Shown: positions 24,564-33,305, counted from the first letter of the stretch. The stretch is 34,517 bases of DNA from Alphaproteobacteria bacterium (GCA_022600345.1 JAHZKP010000118.1:1-34517), one strand, 5' to 3'. Made by a program: numbers and translations. The notes: generated by a model from the letters alone, not told the origin.

Positions 24564-25232
24564 ATGAAGCTCGTGATTTTTGATTGTGACGGGACGATTG
24601 TCGACAGCCAGCATGCCATTACGGCGTCGATGGCGATGGCGTTCAAAGGGGCGGGCCTCGTTGAGCCGCCACGCGAACAAGTCATCGGAATTGTCGGTCT
24701 TTCGCTGGTGGAGGCATGTCGCCGGCTGCTGCCGGAAGGCACCGATCCGGCTCTGGCTGAGCCGATTGCGGAAAGCTACAAGGCTTCGTTTGCGCATTTG
24801 CGCGCGCAGCCCGATCATCACGAGCCGATGTATCCCGGGGCATTAGAGACCTTGGCGATGTTGGCTCAGCGAGATGACGTTGTGTTGGGAATTGCAACGG
24901 GTAAGTCGCGCCGGGGTGTCGATGCGCTGTTTGAGCGCGAGGGTTTGGGCGGGCACTTTGTGACCATCCAGACCGCTGACGATCACCCCTCCAAGCCGCA
25001 CCCCTCGATGATCCACCGCGCCATGCAGGAGTGCGGGATCGAGGCGACGAGCACGGTCATGATCGGAGATACGTCTTACGACATCGAGATGGCGGTATCA
25101 GCCGGGGTGGTGGGACTTGGTGTGGCGTGGGGCTATCATCCGCGTCATATACTTGAAGCTTCGGGCGCGCGCGAGATCGTGTCGGAGTTTGTCGACGTTC
25201 CCGAAGCGGTCGAACGGTCAGTTTCAAACTAA
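24564..25232 (+). CDS. HAD-superfamily phosphatase (phosphoglycolate phosphatase-like)
   Basis: This is a haloacid-dehalogenase phosphatase of subfamily IA, 222 aa. The motifs are VIFDCDGTIVDS (nucleophile Asp8, acid/base Asp10), GIATGKSRRGV (motif II), Lys in HPSKPHPSM (motif III) and MIGDTSYDIEMA (motif IV). The helical cap lies between about 17 and 85. The substrate is not evident; gph-like annotations are common for this gene. It belongs to the crcB - rluC - HAD - ATP12 run; the ATP12 gene starts 18 bases after its stop. Confidence 0.92.
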   Translation: MKLVIFDCDGTIVDSQHAITASMAMAFKGAGLVEPPREQVIGIVGLSLVEACRRLLPEGTDPALAEPIAESYKASFAHLRAQPDHHEPMYPGALETLAMLAQRDDVVLGIATGKSRRGVDALFEREGLGGHFVTIQTADDHPSKPHPSMIHRAMQECGIEATSTVMIGDTSYDIEMAVSAGVVGLGVAWGYHPRHILEASGAREIVSEFVDVPEAVERSVSN

Positions 25233-25250
25233 GCAACCTCTGGACAAGCC

Positions 25251-25991
25251 ATGAGCGAAGAGAATACCCACCCGGATAAGCCGGTGTTGCCGAAGCGTTT
25301 CTATGACTCGGTTTCGGTTGAGGAGGTGGCGACGGAGGGAACGCGCTGCTGGCGGCTGTTGCTCGACGGGCGGGCGGTCAAGTCGCCGGCGAAGACGACG
25401 GTCGAAGTGCCGTGTCGCGAGCTTGCCGAATTGCTTGCTGGTGAATGGCGGGCTCAGGGTGAGCGCATAGACCCTGAAACGATGCCGATGACGAAGATTG
25501 TCAATTCGGGGCTGGATGGCGTGAGCGGCCGGGAAGAGGACGTTGCTGCCGATATCGTCTCGTTTGCGGGGTCGGATCTGGTTTGTTACCGAGCTGAGGA
25601 CCCGGTCGATCTGGTCGCACTGCAGGCCAAGGCCTGGGACCCGATTATTGGCTGGGCGCGTGAAGCTCTTGGTGCGCGCTTCGTTCTGGCTGAAGGTGTG
25701 ATGCCGGTCGAGCAGCCGGTTGAAGCGTTGCAGGCGGTAGCAAAAGACGTGGCTGGTTTCAACGCGTTGCAGTTGGCGGCGCTGCACGTTTTGACGACGT
25801 TGTCGGGTTCGGCGCTGATATCACTTGCGCACGCACGCGGGGCGATCTCGGCTGAAGAGGCATGGGCCATCGCCCATGTCGATGAAGATTTCCAGATCAC
25901 GCAATGGGGGGCGGACGAGGAAGCCCGCTTGCGTCGCGAGAAGCGTGGGGCTGAATTTGCGGCTGCCAGTCGTGTCCTCAAGGCGCTGTGA
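25251..25991 (+). CDS. ATP12-family F1-ATPase assembly chaperone
   Basis: The 246-aa protein matches the ATP12 chaperone family, whose mitochondrial members bind the F1 alpha subunit during F1 assembly. Marks are PKRFYDSVSVEEV, LDGRAVKSPAKTTVEVP, MPMTKIVNSGLDGV, SGSALISLAHARGAIS and the C-terminal DEDFQITQWGADEEA with its Arg-rich continuation. The family is characteristic of alphaproteobacteria and mitochondria, which supports the taxonomic call. The stop overlaps the start of the next small gene by one base (TGATG). Confidence 0.93.
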   Translation: MSEENTHPDKPVLPKRFYDSVSVEEVATEGTRCWRLLLDGRAVKSPAKTTVEVPCRELAELLAGEWRAQGERIDPETMPMTKIVNSGLDGVSGREEDVAADIVSFAGSDLVCYRAEDPVDLVALQAKAWDPIIGWAREALGARFVLAEGVMPVEQPVEALQAVAKDVAGFNALQLAALHVLTTLSGSALISLAHARGAISAEEAWAIAHVDEDFQITQWGADEEARLRREKRGAEFAAASRVLKAL

Positions 25992-26197
25992 TGCTCAAAG
26001 ATCCAAACATCTTCGTCGCTTTGATCGGCGCGACGTTCACGCTTCTTGGTCTTTTCATCAGGCAGATTTGGGACTGGCTTCGGCACCGGACTGCTCTCGA
26101 TGCTTTGGAAATGCATGCACCAGACGGCTGGAGGCTATCGGAAATCCGCAGGACTTCCACTTCAAATGACGATGGGGGCGGGGCCAAGGATCATTGA
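25991..26197 (+). CDS. Small single-span membrane protein, 68 aa
   Basis: The ATG overlaps the ATP12 stop by one base, indicating coupling. The product has one membrane segment (IFVALIGATFTLLGLFI), a cytoplasmic basic linker (RQIWDWLRHR) and a polar, Gly/Asp-rich tail. I do not recognise the family. The coupled start and clear membrane segment argue for a real gene. Confidence 0.6.
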   Translation: MLKDPNIFVALIGATFTLLGLFIRQIWDWLRHRTALDALEMHAPDGWRLSEIRRTSTSNDDGGGAKDH

Positions 26198-26372
26198 TTT
26201 CGTTCCTCTGTTCCGGTTGAGGCCGCTTAGGCGGCCGGGATCAATATAACGCGCCCAGCCTCCTTGAGCAGTGCATTGGCCGGAGTGATGTCCGCGAGAT
26301 AAGCCCGAGTTTACCATTCGAAGGGTATTATAACAGAGATTGTGAACAATACCAGAACAATGGAAACGAGCC

Positions 26373-27071
26373 ATGCCGCTGAAGGCCAGCCCACTTAGCA
26401 GTTCCAAGCCGTGCGATCAATTCGTGAGCCGGGCTTCAAAGTCCATGATGGTCTATGCCGTCGCTGGCGAAGGGGGGTTGGCGCGGGCGAAATCCCGCGA
26501 TGGCGACGGCCGTGAAGTGACGTTTCTGTGGTCGGACAGGGCGGAGGCTGAAAAGTGGGCGGCGTGCATTGCCGATAACCCGCGCATCAAGGAACTGCCG
26601 ATGGGTGAGGTCCTGAAGACTTTGCTGCCCGCACTGGGCGAGCATAATCGCAAGATTGCGACCGACTGGTCTGATGCGCCCGACGAACCAGAGCTTGAGC
26701 CGGGCGACGTTGCCGATCTGTTGCGGGCGGGGCTGATTGAAGCTTTCGTTGAGCGGGCTGCGCGGTCGGGTTCGGTGTGGGTCGTTGGCGGAATGTATGG
26801 CCCGGCTATGATGGTGACGCGATCGAGGCCGGAAGGGCAGATGTTGCCGTGCTGGTCGGTTCGAGAGCGTGCTGAAATGCGTCTTGAGGGGCCGTGGGCT
26901 GAAATGGCGCTGAATGAGATCCCGGTCGGACGCTTTCTGGAAGCGACGCTGCCTGGTCTCAAGGAGACAGGGGCACTATTGTGCCCGGACAATATTCTGG
27001 GCGTGGAAACGCCGGAAATTGCGCCCGATGAGATGGCCAAGAAACTCAAGGCGGCCTTAGTGCCGGCTTAA
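26373..27071 (+). CDS. Tandem DUF2750 protein
   Basis: The 232-aa protein consists of two copies of a DUF2750-type domain. Copy 1 (about 12-100) has QFVSRASKSMMVYAVAG, a FLWSDRAEAEKWA segment and MGEVLKTLLPAL. Copy 2 (about 118-215) has AFVERAARSGSVWVVGG, LPCWSVRERAEMRLEGPW and VGRFLEATLPGL. The two align over their length but are well diverged. Most family members are single-domain proteins of about 120 aa with unknown role. It begins 175 bases after the small membrane-protein gene; an AT-rich stretch (TATTATAACAG near 26329) could be its promoter. Confidence 0.85.
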   Translation: MPLKASPLSSSKPCDQFVSRASKSMMVYAVAGEGGLARAKSRDGDGREVTFLWSDRAEAEKWAACIADNPRIKELPMGEVLKTLLPALGEHNRKIATDWSDAPDEPELEPGDVADLLRAGLIEAFVERAARSGSVWVVGGMYGPAMMVTRSRPEGQMLPCWSVRERAEMRLEGPWAEMALNEIPVGRFLEATLPGLKETGALLCPDNILGVETPEIAPDEMAKKLKAALVPA

Positions 27072-27092
27072 GTTGGGCTATTGGCTGACGCA

Positions 27093-27302
27093 ATGGAAAA
27101 CGCCGATATTCTTATCTTCCTGATTGTTGCGTTTACGGTAGCAGTGCTTGTTTTCGTCATTCTGCCAGCCCGCCGCGATGCCAGGCGTCGGAAACGCAAG
27201 CTGCGCCGGGTGAACAGTGTGTCCGGTGACACGGGTAAACCCGATCCCTCTGCCTCCTCGTTTGATGGCAGCGATAGTGGTGGCGCCGGCGGCGGGGACT
27301 GA
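27093..27302 (+). CDS. Small single-span membrane protein with Ser/Gly/Asp-rich tail
   Basis: The 69-aa product has an N-terminal membrane segment (ILIFLIVAFTVAVLVFVIL), a strongly basic stretch (ARRDARRRKRKLRR) and a tail SSFDGSDSGGAGGGD. The basic stretch after the span predicts a cytoplasmic C-terminus. The ATG at 27093 is four codons inside a frame starting with TTG. I do not recognise a named family. It precedes pccB by 168 bases. Confidence 0.6.
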   Translation: MENADILIFLIVAFTVAVLVFVILPARRDARRRKRKLRRVNSVSGDTGKPDPSASSFDGSDSGGAGGGD

Positions 27303-27470
27303 AAAACTCCTCGCTTCCTCAATGGAATGGCCGATTTTTTCGTCCTGAACGGCGGTTTTTTCCAATCCGGCCAATGGTGGCGTTTGCGCTGCGCCATTGG
27401 CGTGCTATTCACGCTCGATCCTTCCCCCAATGATCCATCCAATAGAGCCAGAGAACGACAAGGACGCCTC

Positions 27471-29003
27471 ATGAAAGCTGTGATCGAGGAACTTGAACAA
27501 CGCCGCGCCAACGCCCGCCTTGGCGGCGGACAGAAGCGTATCGATGCTCAGCATGAGCGCGGCAAGTTGACGGCCCGCGAACGCATCGACCTGTTAATGG
27601 ATGAGGGCTCGTTCGAAGAATTCGACATGTTCGTCGAGCATCGGTGCACCGAGTTCGGCATGGAGAAGACAAAAATCTCGGGCGATGGGGTGGTAACAGG
27701 TTGGGGCACGATCAACGGCCGGGTCGTCTATGTGTTCGCCAAGGATTTTACGGTTTTCGGCGGGTCGTTGTCTGAGACCCATGCCAAGAAGATTACGAAG
27801 ATCCAGGACATGGCGCTGAAGAACCGGGCGCCGATTGTCGGATTGTTCGATGCTGGCGGCGCGCGCATCCAGGAGGGTGTCGATGCGCTGGGCGGCTATG
27901 GCGAAGTATTCCAGCGCAACGTCATGTCGTCGGGGGTTATCCCGCAGATCTCGGTGATCATGGGGCCGTGCGCGGGCGGCGATGTCTACTCGCCGGCAAT
28001 GACCGACTTCATCTTCATGGTGCGCGATACCAGCTACATGTTCGTGACAGGCCCCGACGTTGTGAAGACGGTGACCAACGAGACGGTGACGGCGGAAGAA
28101 CTGGGTGGCGCCAAGGTGCACACCTCGAAATCCTCAGTCGCCGACCGGGCCTTCGACAACGATGTGGAAGCGCTGCTGCAGATCCGCCGGATGATGGACT
28201 TCCTGCCATCCAACAACACCGATGGTGTGCCGGTACTGCCGACGATGGATTTGGCCGATCGTAAGGATCATTCCCTCGATACGCTCGTGCCAGATAATCC
28301 CAATACGCCCTATGACATGCACGAACTCATTCAGAAGGTTGCCGACGAGGGCGACTTCTATGAGATCCAGGATGCTTTCGCCAAGAATATCCTGACCGGG
28401 TTTGTCCGCATGGAGGGGCATACGGTCGGGGTCATCGCCAATCAGCCGATGGTGCTGGCAGGCGTTTTGGATTCGGATGCATCGCGCAAGGCGGCGCGTT
28501 TCGTGCGGTTCTGCGACTGTTTCGATATTCCGATCATGACGTTCGTCGACGTTCCCGGTTTCCTGCCTGGTACGGCGCAGGAATACGGCGGGTTGATCAA
28601 GCATGGCGCCAAGCTGCTATTCGCCTATGCCGAAGCCACCGTGCCCAAGGTCACGGTGATTACGCGCAAAGCCTACGGCGGGGCTTACGACGTGATGAGC
28701 TCCAAGCATATTCGCGGCGACGTGAACTACGCCTGGCCGACGGCTGAAATCGCGGTGATGGGGGCCAAGGGGGCGGTCGAGATCATCTATCGCTCCGAGC
28801 TTGGCGACGCCGATAAGATCGATGGGCGGATCAAGGAATATGAGAAGCGGTTCGCCAATCCGTTTGTTGCAGCCGAGCGCGGCTACATCGATGAAGTGAT
28901 CCTGCCGCGCGATACCCGTAAGCGGGTTTGCCGTGCGCTCAACATGCTGCGCAACAAGACGCTGGAGAACCCCTGGAAGAAGCACGACAACATCCCGTTG
29001 TGA
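27471..29003 (+). CDS. pccB: Propionyl-CoA carboxylase beta subunit (carboxyltransferase)
   Basis: This is the biotin-dependent carboxyltransferase subunit that moves the carboxyl group from carboxybiotin to propionyl-CoA, giving methylmalonyl-CoA. The 510-aa length is the norm. Features are [16 protein letters not shown] near the N-terminus, [13 protein letters not shown], the first oxyanion-hole Gly-Gly in [54 protein letters not shown] and [14 protein letters not shown] (second oxyanion-hole Gly-Gly). The Asp after [11 protein letters not shown] typical of propionyl selectivity is not separable from acetyl forms here by eye. The ATG at 27471 is chosen by length and family start. Confidence 0.93.
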   Translation: MKAVIEELEQRRANARLGGGQKRIDAQHERGKLTARERIDLLMDEGSFEEFDMFVEHRCTEFGMEKTKISGDGVVTGWGTINGRVVYVFAKDFTVFGGSLSETHAKKITKIQDMALKNRAPIVGLFDAGGARIQEGVDALGGYGEVFQRNVMSSGVIPQISVIMGPCAGGDVYSPAMTDFIFMVRDTSYMFVTGPDVVKTVTNETVTAEELGGAKVHTSKSSVADRAFDNDVEALLQIRRMMDFLPSNNTDGVPVLPTMDLADRKDHSLDTLVPDNPNTPYDMHELIQKVADEGDFYEIQDAFAKNILTGFVRMEGHTVGVIANQPMVLAGVLDSDASRKAARFVRFCDCFDIPIMTFVDVPGFLPGTAQEYGGLIKHGAKLLFAYAEATVPKVTVITRKAYGGAYDVMSSKHIRGDVNYAWPTAEIAVMGAKGAVEIIYRSELGDADKIDGRIKEYEKRFANPFVAAERGYIDEVILPRDTRKRVCRALNMLRNKTLENPWKKHDNIPL

Positions 29004-29039
29004 GGTGGGGGCAGCGAGTTTTAATAAGGGCTGTTAAGC

Positions 29040-30098
29040 GTGACGCAGATGATTGCGATGAAGCTTCGTGAATGTTTGGTCGACAACTATAAGTCCGGTT
29101 GCTTGACAGTGGCTGGATTGCTTTTGACGGCGCTTGTTATCGCATGGCCTGTTCACTGGCTATACGCACAGGAGGTAACGAACGAGCGGCTCAGAATAGT
29201 TTCGTGGAACATTCGGACTCTGAGCGAGCCAGCCCGCGTTTTTGACGATCAGTTGCTTCGAACTTCCGATCAACTTGCGAAGTTGTCACAGTTTGCTTTG
29301 AAGCTTGATGGCGATGTGTATGCCCTTCAGGAGGTGGGGAGTCTGTCGGCGCTTGCGCAGATATTTCCTCTAGCGGAATTCGATATCTGTATTTCCGGAC
29401 AATATTTCCAGCTTCATCCTGAACTGGGATATGTCGATGACGCGAAGTGCTTTTCGTCCGGACCACTGCCGGGTACACCGAAGAGCGCGGCCAACGCGTG
29501 GCAATTTCCGGCTTTTGCAGTCAAACGACGCCGCAGTTCGGCCTTGGCTGTAACTGATTATCGCCAAATTGGCGTCATGCACCGCGACACTCGAGATAAT
29601 CAAGTCAGGCCAACGCGTTGGGGGCTGATCCTGAATTTGTCGCTTGATGGTGGTAACCTACAGGTCATAAATTTACATTTGAAGAGTCGCTGCCGAGGTC
29701 ACCCATGGCAGAGGAGGAAGTTCGACGAACACTGCGGCACGTTCGCCCGACAAGCTCGGGAGCTTTCCTATCTGCGCAACCGTTTGCTCAGCCGGTCGAT
29801 CGTTGTAGGCGATTTCAATCGCCCGATGGACCGTGAAGATAAGTTTGCTGAGTGGTTTGTGCGTTCTACAAAATTGCGACACTTGCCTCTTCAGGGTGCC
29901 GAGGCTTGCGCTCTGGCGCAGGCGCGCGGTTATACCCAAACCTTCGATCATGTGTTGATTGGGAATGGAATTCAGGAATGGGATGCGACGGTTAAGTTTG
30001 CAGCTCCTGTAAAAGTGGTGGAAGAAGTAGATCAGGACAAGGCCGTAACCTTTGGTGATCACTGTCCAATAGTTCTCGATGTGGAAAGAGCCAGATGA
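29040..30098 (+). CDS. Endonuclease/exonuclease/phosphatase-family protein, membrane-anchored or secreted
   Basis: This protein of about 352 aa has an N-terminal hydrophobic segment (CLTVAGLLLTALVIAWPVHWLYAQ), then an EEP (DNase I-like) domain: LRIVSWNIRTLSEP, VYALQEVGS (metal-binding Glu), INLHLKSRC, VVGDFNRPM and the closing TFDHVLI ... GDHCPIVLDV with the catalytic Asp-His. The target could be a nucleic acid or a phospholipid head group on the outer side of the membrane. GTG 29040, ATG 29049 and ATG 29058 are all possible starts. GC content is visibly lower than in neighbouring pccB, suggesting acquisition. Confidence 0.85.
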   Translation: MTQMIAMKLRECLVDNYKSGCLTVAGLLLTALVIAWPVHWLYAQEVTNERLRIVSWNIRTLSEPARVFDDQLLRTSDQLAKLSQFALKLDGDVYALQEVGSLSALAQIFPLAEFDICISGQYFQLHPELGYVDDAKCFSSGPLPGTPKSAANAWQFPAFAVKRRRSSALAVTDYRQIGVMHRDTRDNQVRPTRWGLILNLSLDGGNLQVINLHLKSRCRGHPWQRRKFDEHCGTFARQARELSYLRNRLLSRSIVVGDFNRPMDREDKFAEWFVRSTKLRHLPLQGAEACALAQARGYTQTFDHVLIGNGIQEWDATVKFAAPVKVVEEVDQDKAVTFGDHCPIVLDVERAR

Positions 30099-30251
30099 CC
30101 TTGAAGCGAAGGCTTGGCATCTCAGGAACTCGATATGAACACGAATGACGTGAGTTTTGCCTTGTTGCACACTGGCGACACAATCGTAGTTCCCTTCAAT
30201 TTAAGGATCAGCGGGGCAGTAGACACTGACCTGCGATAGAAACGGGAGAGG

Positions 30252-30728
30252 ATGCTGATGAGGAATTTTCGACTGACACGCGCTTGTGCGGTGTTTGCTC
30301 TTTCAACCGCACTTGCCGTGGTTTCCTCGGTTGGTGTTTTCACAACACAAACGGCGCAAGCTGCCGGAGGGAAAATGACGACGACATCTTCAGGATTGCA
30401 GATCACCGATACGGTTGAGGGCACCGGTGAATCGCCCAAGCCCGGTCAAACCTGCGTCATGCATTATACTGGCTGGCTATATAAGGACGGTCAAAAGGGG
30501 GCGAAGTTCGACAGCTCGGTTGATCGCGGCCAGCCGTTCGAATTCCGCATTGGCGTTGGCCAGGTCATCGGCGGCTGGGACGAGGGCGTCGCCTCGATGA
30601 AGGTCGGCGGCAAGCGCACGCTGATCATTCCACCGCAACTGGGCTATGGTGCGCGCGGTGCTGGCGGGGTCATTCCGCCAAACGCGACCCTCATGTTCGA
30701 TGTCGAACTGCTGGGCGTGAAGGGTTAG
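30252..30728 (+). CDS. Periplasmic FKBP-type peptidyl-prolyl cis-trans isomerase
   Basis: The 158-aa protein has a signal peptide (core ACAVFALSTALAVVSSVGVF, cleavage near AQAAG) and one FKBP domain: VMHYTGWLYKDGQKGAKFDSS, GQPFEFRIGVGQVIGGWDEGV, MKVGGKRTLIIPPQLGYG and PPNATLMFDVELLGV (cited in parts of the canonical FKBP sequence). It should catalyse proline isomerisation of periplasmic proteins. Starts at 30252 or 30258 both follow GGGAGAGG. Confidence 0.94.
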   Translation: MLMRNFRLTRACAVFALSTALAVVSSVGVFTTQTAQAAGGKMTTTSSGLQITDTVEGTGESPKPGQTCVMHYTGWLYKDGQKGAKFDSSVDRGQPFEFRIGVGQVIGGWDEGVASMKVGGKRTLIIPPQLGYGARGAGGVIPPNATLMFDVELLGVKG

Positions 30729-30997
30729 GCACGGGCAAGGCTGGGTTTTCGAATTCTGGGCGGGGCAGGATTTTTCTTCGCCCCGTTTGGAGTTTTTGCG
30801 ATCAGGCCTTGTAAACTCTGGCGTCAAGACGTATATCGGCTACAGATTTTCGCCGGAAAACTTGGCCGCTACGCTTTGAGATTTTCAGGCGCACGTTCAG
30901 ACCAACCTAACAAAATCGACAATCGCAAGGTGTGGGCCGCGCTCTAATGAGCGGACCTTCTTGCAGGAATATCAAGCAGAAACAAAGGACTATCTTC

Positions 30998-31207
30998 GTG
31001 GAAACTGGAACCGTAAAATTCTACAACGACCAAAAGGGTTATGGCTTTATTGCACCCGATAACGGCGAGCGCGACGTTTTCGTTCACGCGACCGCCCTTG
31101 AGCGTGCTGGCATCCATGGCCTGGCCGAAGGCCAGAAAGTGTCGTTTGACACGGCTGCCGATCAGCGCAGCGGCAAGATTGCCGTCAACAACATCGAACT
31201 GGCCTGA
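30998..31207 (+). CDS. Cold-shock protein, CspA family
   Basis: The 69-aa OB-fold protein has RNP-1 KGYGFIAPD and RNP-2-like DVFVHATAL, which bind single-stranded nucleic acid; family members melt RNA structure in the cold or in stationary phase. The start is GTG at 30998, supported by AAAGGA about nine bases upstream, and gives the usual family N-terminus (ETGTVKFYNDQKG). A long 5' region of about 270 bases with a small hairpin (CGCTC/GAGCG at about 30938-30951) precedes it, which is common for cold-regulated messages. Confidence 0.95.
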   Translation: METGTVKFYNDQKGYGFIAPDNGERDVFVHATALERAGIHGLAEGQKVSFDTAADQRSGKIAVNNIELA

Positions 31208-31208
31208 T

Positions 31209-31283
31209 TTATCGCTTCGGCGATAAACTCACTGTGAGTTCAGGACTACCCGAACCGCTCCCGAAAGGGGGCGGTTCTTTGTT
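31209..31283 (+). terminator. Structured 3' region and terminator of the cold-shock gene
   Basis: Three hairpins follow the stop. The first is TTATCGC with a TTCG tetraloop closing on GCGATAA (31209-31226). The second is AACTCA/TGAGTT with a three-base loop (about 31226-31240). The last is an intrinsic terminator, GAACCGCTCCC-GAAA-GGGGGCGGTTC (31252-31277) followed by TTTGTT. The UUCG loop is of exceptional stability and may block 3' exonucleases. Confidence 0.85.
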
Positions 31284-31330
31284 GGTGCGCAGGTGCAATG
31301 ACTTGCCGGAGCGGGGAGTGTGCGGATCGA

Positions 31331-32527
31331 CTATTTCACGCGGGAATAGTGGGTTTCGACCTTGAAGTTCACCGGAAGGCTTGGCGTTTCGCCAGTGATG
31401 AAACCCAGGGCTGCGTCGGCCATTTTATGGGCGATGCCGAAGGAAATCTTGAAGCCGCCGGAAGCAACGACGATACGAGGGACTTCGGGCAACGCACCGA
31501 TGATCGGTTGGCGTCCGACGGCATTGGGGCGCACGCCTGCCCACCGCTCGATGATCTCGGCCTGCTCAAGGGCCGGGCACAATTGGGTGGCGCGTTCGAT
31601 GATATCGTCGAGCTTGGCGGTTGGTTCGAATGGGTTTTCGAATTCGGTTTCAGAGGTCGAGCCCACGGCGATGCGTCCGCTTTCATGGGCGATGACGTAG
31701 ACGCCGCCGCGATAAAGGATTGGTGCGGCCGGATCGATCGGATTGCGCGGCTGAAGCAAGGCGGCCTGACCTTTGACGCCACGGCCCAGAACCTTGCCGG
31801 TCACGGGCTGCAGCAACTCGAAACTCTGATAGCCGGCAGTCAGAATAACGCGGCCGGGCGTCAGTTTGGTGCCGTTGGCAAGAGTGACACAGGTGCCATC
31901 TCCCAAGTCGGTAACGGGGCTCATCTCGAATATGCCAACTGTTGCGTCGGCCACCTTGCGGAGCGCTTCGATCAGTCGGCGAGGGTTGATGCGGGCGCTC
32001 ATGGTGTCGAATTCGCAGCCCAGCGGGGCCAATTTGCTCGAGAGCCAACCGGGGTCAGGCGTATCGTTCAGAATATTCCAGGCGATTGGTGCGCCGGTTG
32101 GCGAATGCGTTGGCCAATTTTGCTTCGCTGCGGCCTGCCAGGCGAGGCGTTCTGCGTACTTCTTTTGCGTCTGGGTGGGAATCAGGCGGCCACACCGAAG
32201 ATAGGCGCAATCGATGCCGGTTTCGCTTTTCAGCCACTCAGCTTCGGTTTCAAGCGACATAAGCGCGTCCAGTTGGAAGGCCTTGATGTCGGTCCAACTT
32301 ACCGGTTGATGGGGCATCAGGGCTCCCAGAAAGCCGCCGCTTGCGCCCTGGCCGATGCGTCCTTTATCAACGAGAACGGTTTCAAGCCCCAGCCGTGAAG
32401 CCTTGAGCGCACACCACAGGCCGACGATGCCGCCGCCGACTATCAACAGATCGGGCGCTGTTGGGATCGAATGTGCGGCATGGTGGGGTATTTGAGCATT
32501 GTGGGGATGGACGTCGGCGTTATTCAT
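31331..32527 (-). CDS. FAD-dependent oxidoreductase (DAO family), MnmC1-like
   Basis: The 398-aa protein has the dinucleotide-binding motif LLIVGGGIVGLWCALKA (about 27-43), then VLVDKGRIGQGASGGFLGALMP, C-terminal AGVRPNAVGRQPIIG and a closing VVASGGFKISFGIAHKMAD. This is the D-amino-acid-oxidase fold. The GASG-x4-GALMP stretch resembles the oxidoreductase half of E. coli MnmC, which oxidises cmnm5s2U34 of tRNA, and the divergent neighbour encodes the other half's methyltransferase. I infer an MnmC1 role, with glycine/sarcosine oxidase-like activity the alternative. ATG 32527 is chosen; the frame extends to a TTG at 32530. Confidence 0.83.
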   Translation of the reverse strand: MNNADVHPHNAQIPHHAAHSIPTAPDLLIVGGGIVGLWCALKASRLGLETVLVDKGRIGQGASGGFLGALMPHQPVSWTDIKAFQLDALMSLETEAEWLKSETGIDCAYLRCGRLIPTQTQKKYAERLAWQAAAKQNWPTHSPTGAPIAWNILNDTPDPGWLSSKLAPLGCEFDTMSARINPRRLIEALRKVADATVGIFEMSPVTDLGDGTCVTLANGTKLTPGRVILTAGYQSFELLQPVTGKVLGRGVKGQAALLQPRNPIDPAAPILYRGGVYVIAHESGRIAVGSTSETEFENPFEPTAKLDDIIERATQLCPALEQAEIIERWAGVRPNAVGRQPIIGALPEVPRIVVASGGFKISFGIAHKMADAALGFITGETPSLPVNFKVETHYSRVK

Positions 32528-32558
32528 CAATCAGCCTGGATCAAGATTGCGGCGCGCT
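32528..32558. promoter_or_regulatory. Very short divergent promoter, MnmC1-like / mnmD
   Basis: Only 31 bases separate the two divergent start codons, so each gene's promoter must lie within the 5' coding part of the other, or one message carries an antisense leader. No clear -35/-10 box is visible. Confidence 0.35.
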
Positions 32559-33257
32559 ATGGCAGATGTACCAGAACACCACCTGAGGTGGGATGCCGGC
32601 GAGGTTCCCGTGTCGGAACTTTTCGACGATCCGTTCTATTCGCGCAATGATGGGCGGGCGGAGGCGGTGCACGTATTTCTGGAAGGGAACGGCCTGCCGG
32701 AACGGTGGGCTGATCATGATTGTTTTTCAATCGCGGAGCTGGGTTTTGGTACCGGCCTCAACTTCCTGGAGACCTGGCGGCAGTGGATCGTGACGAGGCG
32801 CACCGGCCAGCGTTTGGTCTTCACATCATTTGAGGCGTACCCGTTGGCATATCGCGATATAGAGCGGGCGCTGGGCGTTTGGGATGATGGGCTGGGGCCG
32901 CTAGCCGATGAAATGCTTCGTTGCTGGAAGGGTTCACAGCAGGGCCGGCGTCGTTGGCGAATGGATGAACAAACCGAGCTGGTCGTGGTCGATGGGGAGG
33001 CGGAGCGAGGCGTTGCGGGTTGGGACGGGTTTGCGGACGCCTGGTATCTGGACGGTTTTTCGCCGGCCAAGAACCCTGGAATGTGGAGTGCGCCGTTGAT
33101 GCGGGAGGTGTTTGAACATACTGCCGTGGGAGGGGGCTTTGCCACTTATACCGCCGCAGGCTGGGTCCGCCGCAATCTGGTGTCGGCAGGTTTTGAGGTT
33201 TCGAAGAGGCCGGGCTTTGCCGGCAAGCGGGAAATGGCGGTGGGCAAAAAATGCTAA
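32559..33257 (+). CDS. mnmD: tRNA (mnm5s2U34) methyltransferase, MnmD type
   Basis: The 232-aa protein corresponds to the MnmC2/DUF752 methyltransferase that makes mnm5s2U at the wobble position from nm5s2U using SAM. It shows the substrate-region FDDPFYSRNDGRAEAVHVFL, the SAM-binding FSIAELGFGTGLNFLETW and the conserved DAWYLDGFSPAKNPGMW. E. coli MnmC fuses this domain to an FAD oxidoreductase; here it is separate, divergent from that gene with only 31 bases between start codons. Confidence 0.9.
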   Translation: MADVPEHHLRWDAGEVPVSELFDDPFYSRNDGRAEAVHVFLEGNGLPERWADHDCFSIAELGFGTGLNFLETWRQWIVTRRTGQRLVFTSFEAYPLAYRDIERALGVWDDGLGPLADEMLRCWKGSQQGRRRWRMDEQTELVVVDGEAERGVAGWDGFADAWYLDGFSPAKNPGMWSAPLMREVFEHTAVGGGFATYTAAGWVRRNLVSAGFEVSKRPGFAGKREMAVGKKC

Positions 33258-33305
33258 CTCAGACAGGCTCCAGGCCTGGAGTACCTGTGCGTGATTCCTC
33301 GAAAT

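Noticed and set aside
24231-24821. Minus-strand ORFs rich in Leu-Leu-Thr-Thr-His-Tyr-Ser
   Set aside because: They are read through the heptanucleotide array and through rluC and the HAD gene in the antisense direction. The open frame follows from the repeat having no stop in any phase, not from a gene.
30135-30239. 34-codon ORF between the EEP and FKBP genes
   Set aside because: It starts with ATG but has no ribosome-binding site, no signal peptide and no membrane segment; the region reads as a leader of the FKBP gene.
30761-30785. Terminator after the FKBP gene
   Set aside because: CGGGGC and GCCCCG can pair over six bases, but the loop is 13 bases long and no T run follows the stem.
31298-32398. 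366-aa plus-strand ORF opposite the FAD oxidoreductase
   Set aside because: Antisense shadow; the minus strand carries the dinucleotide-binding motif and full family layout.
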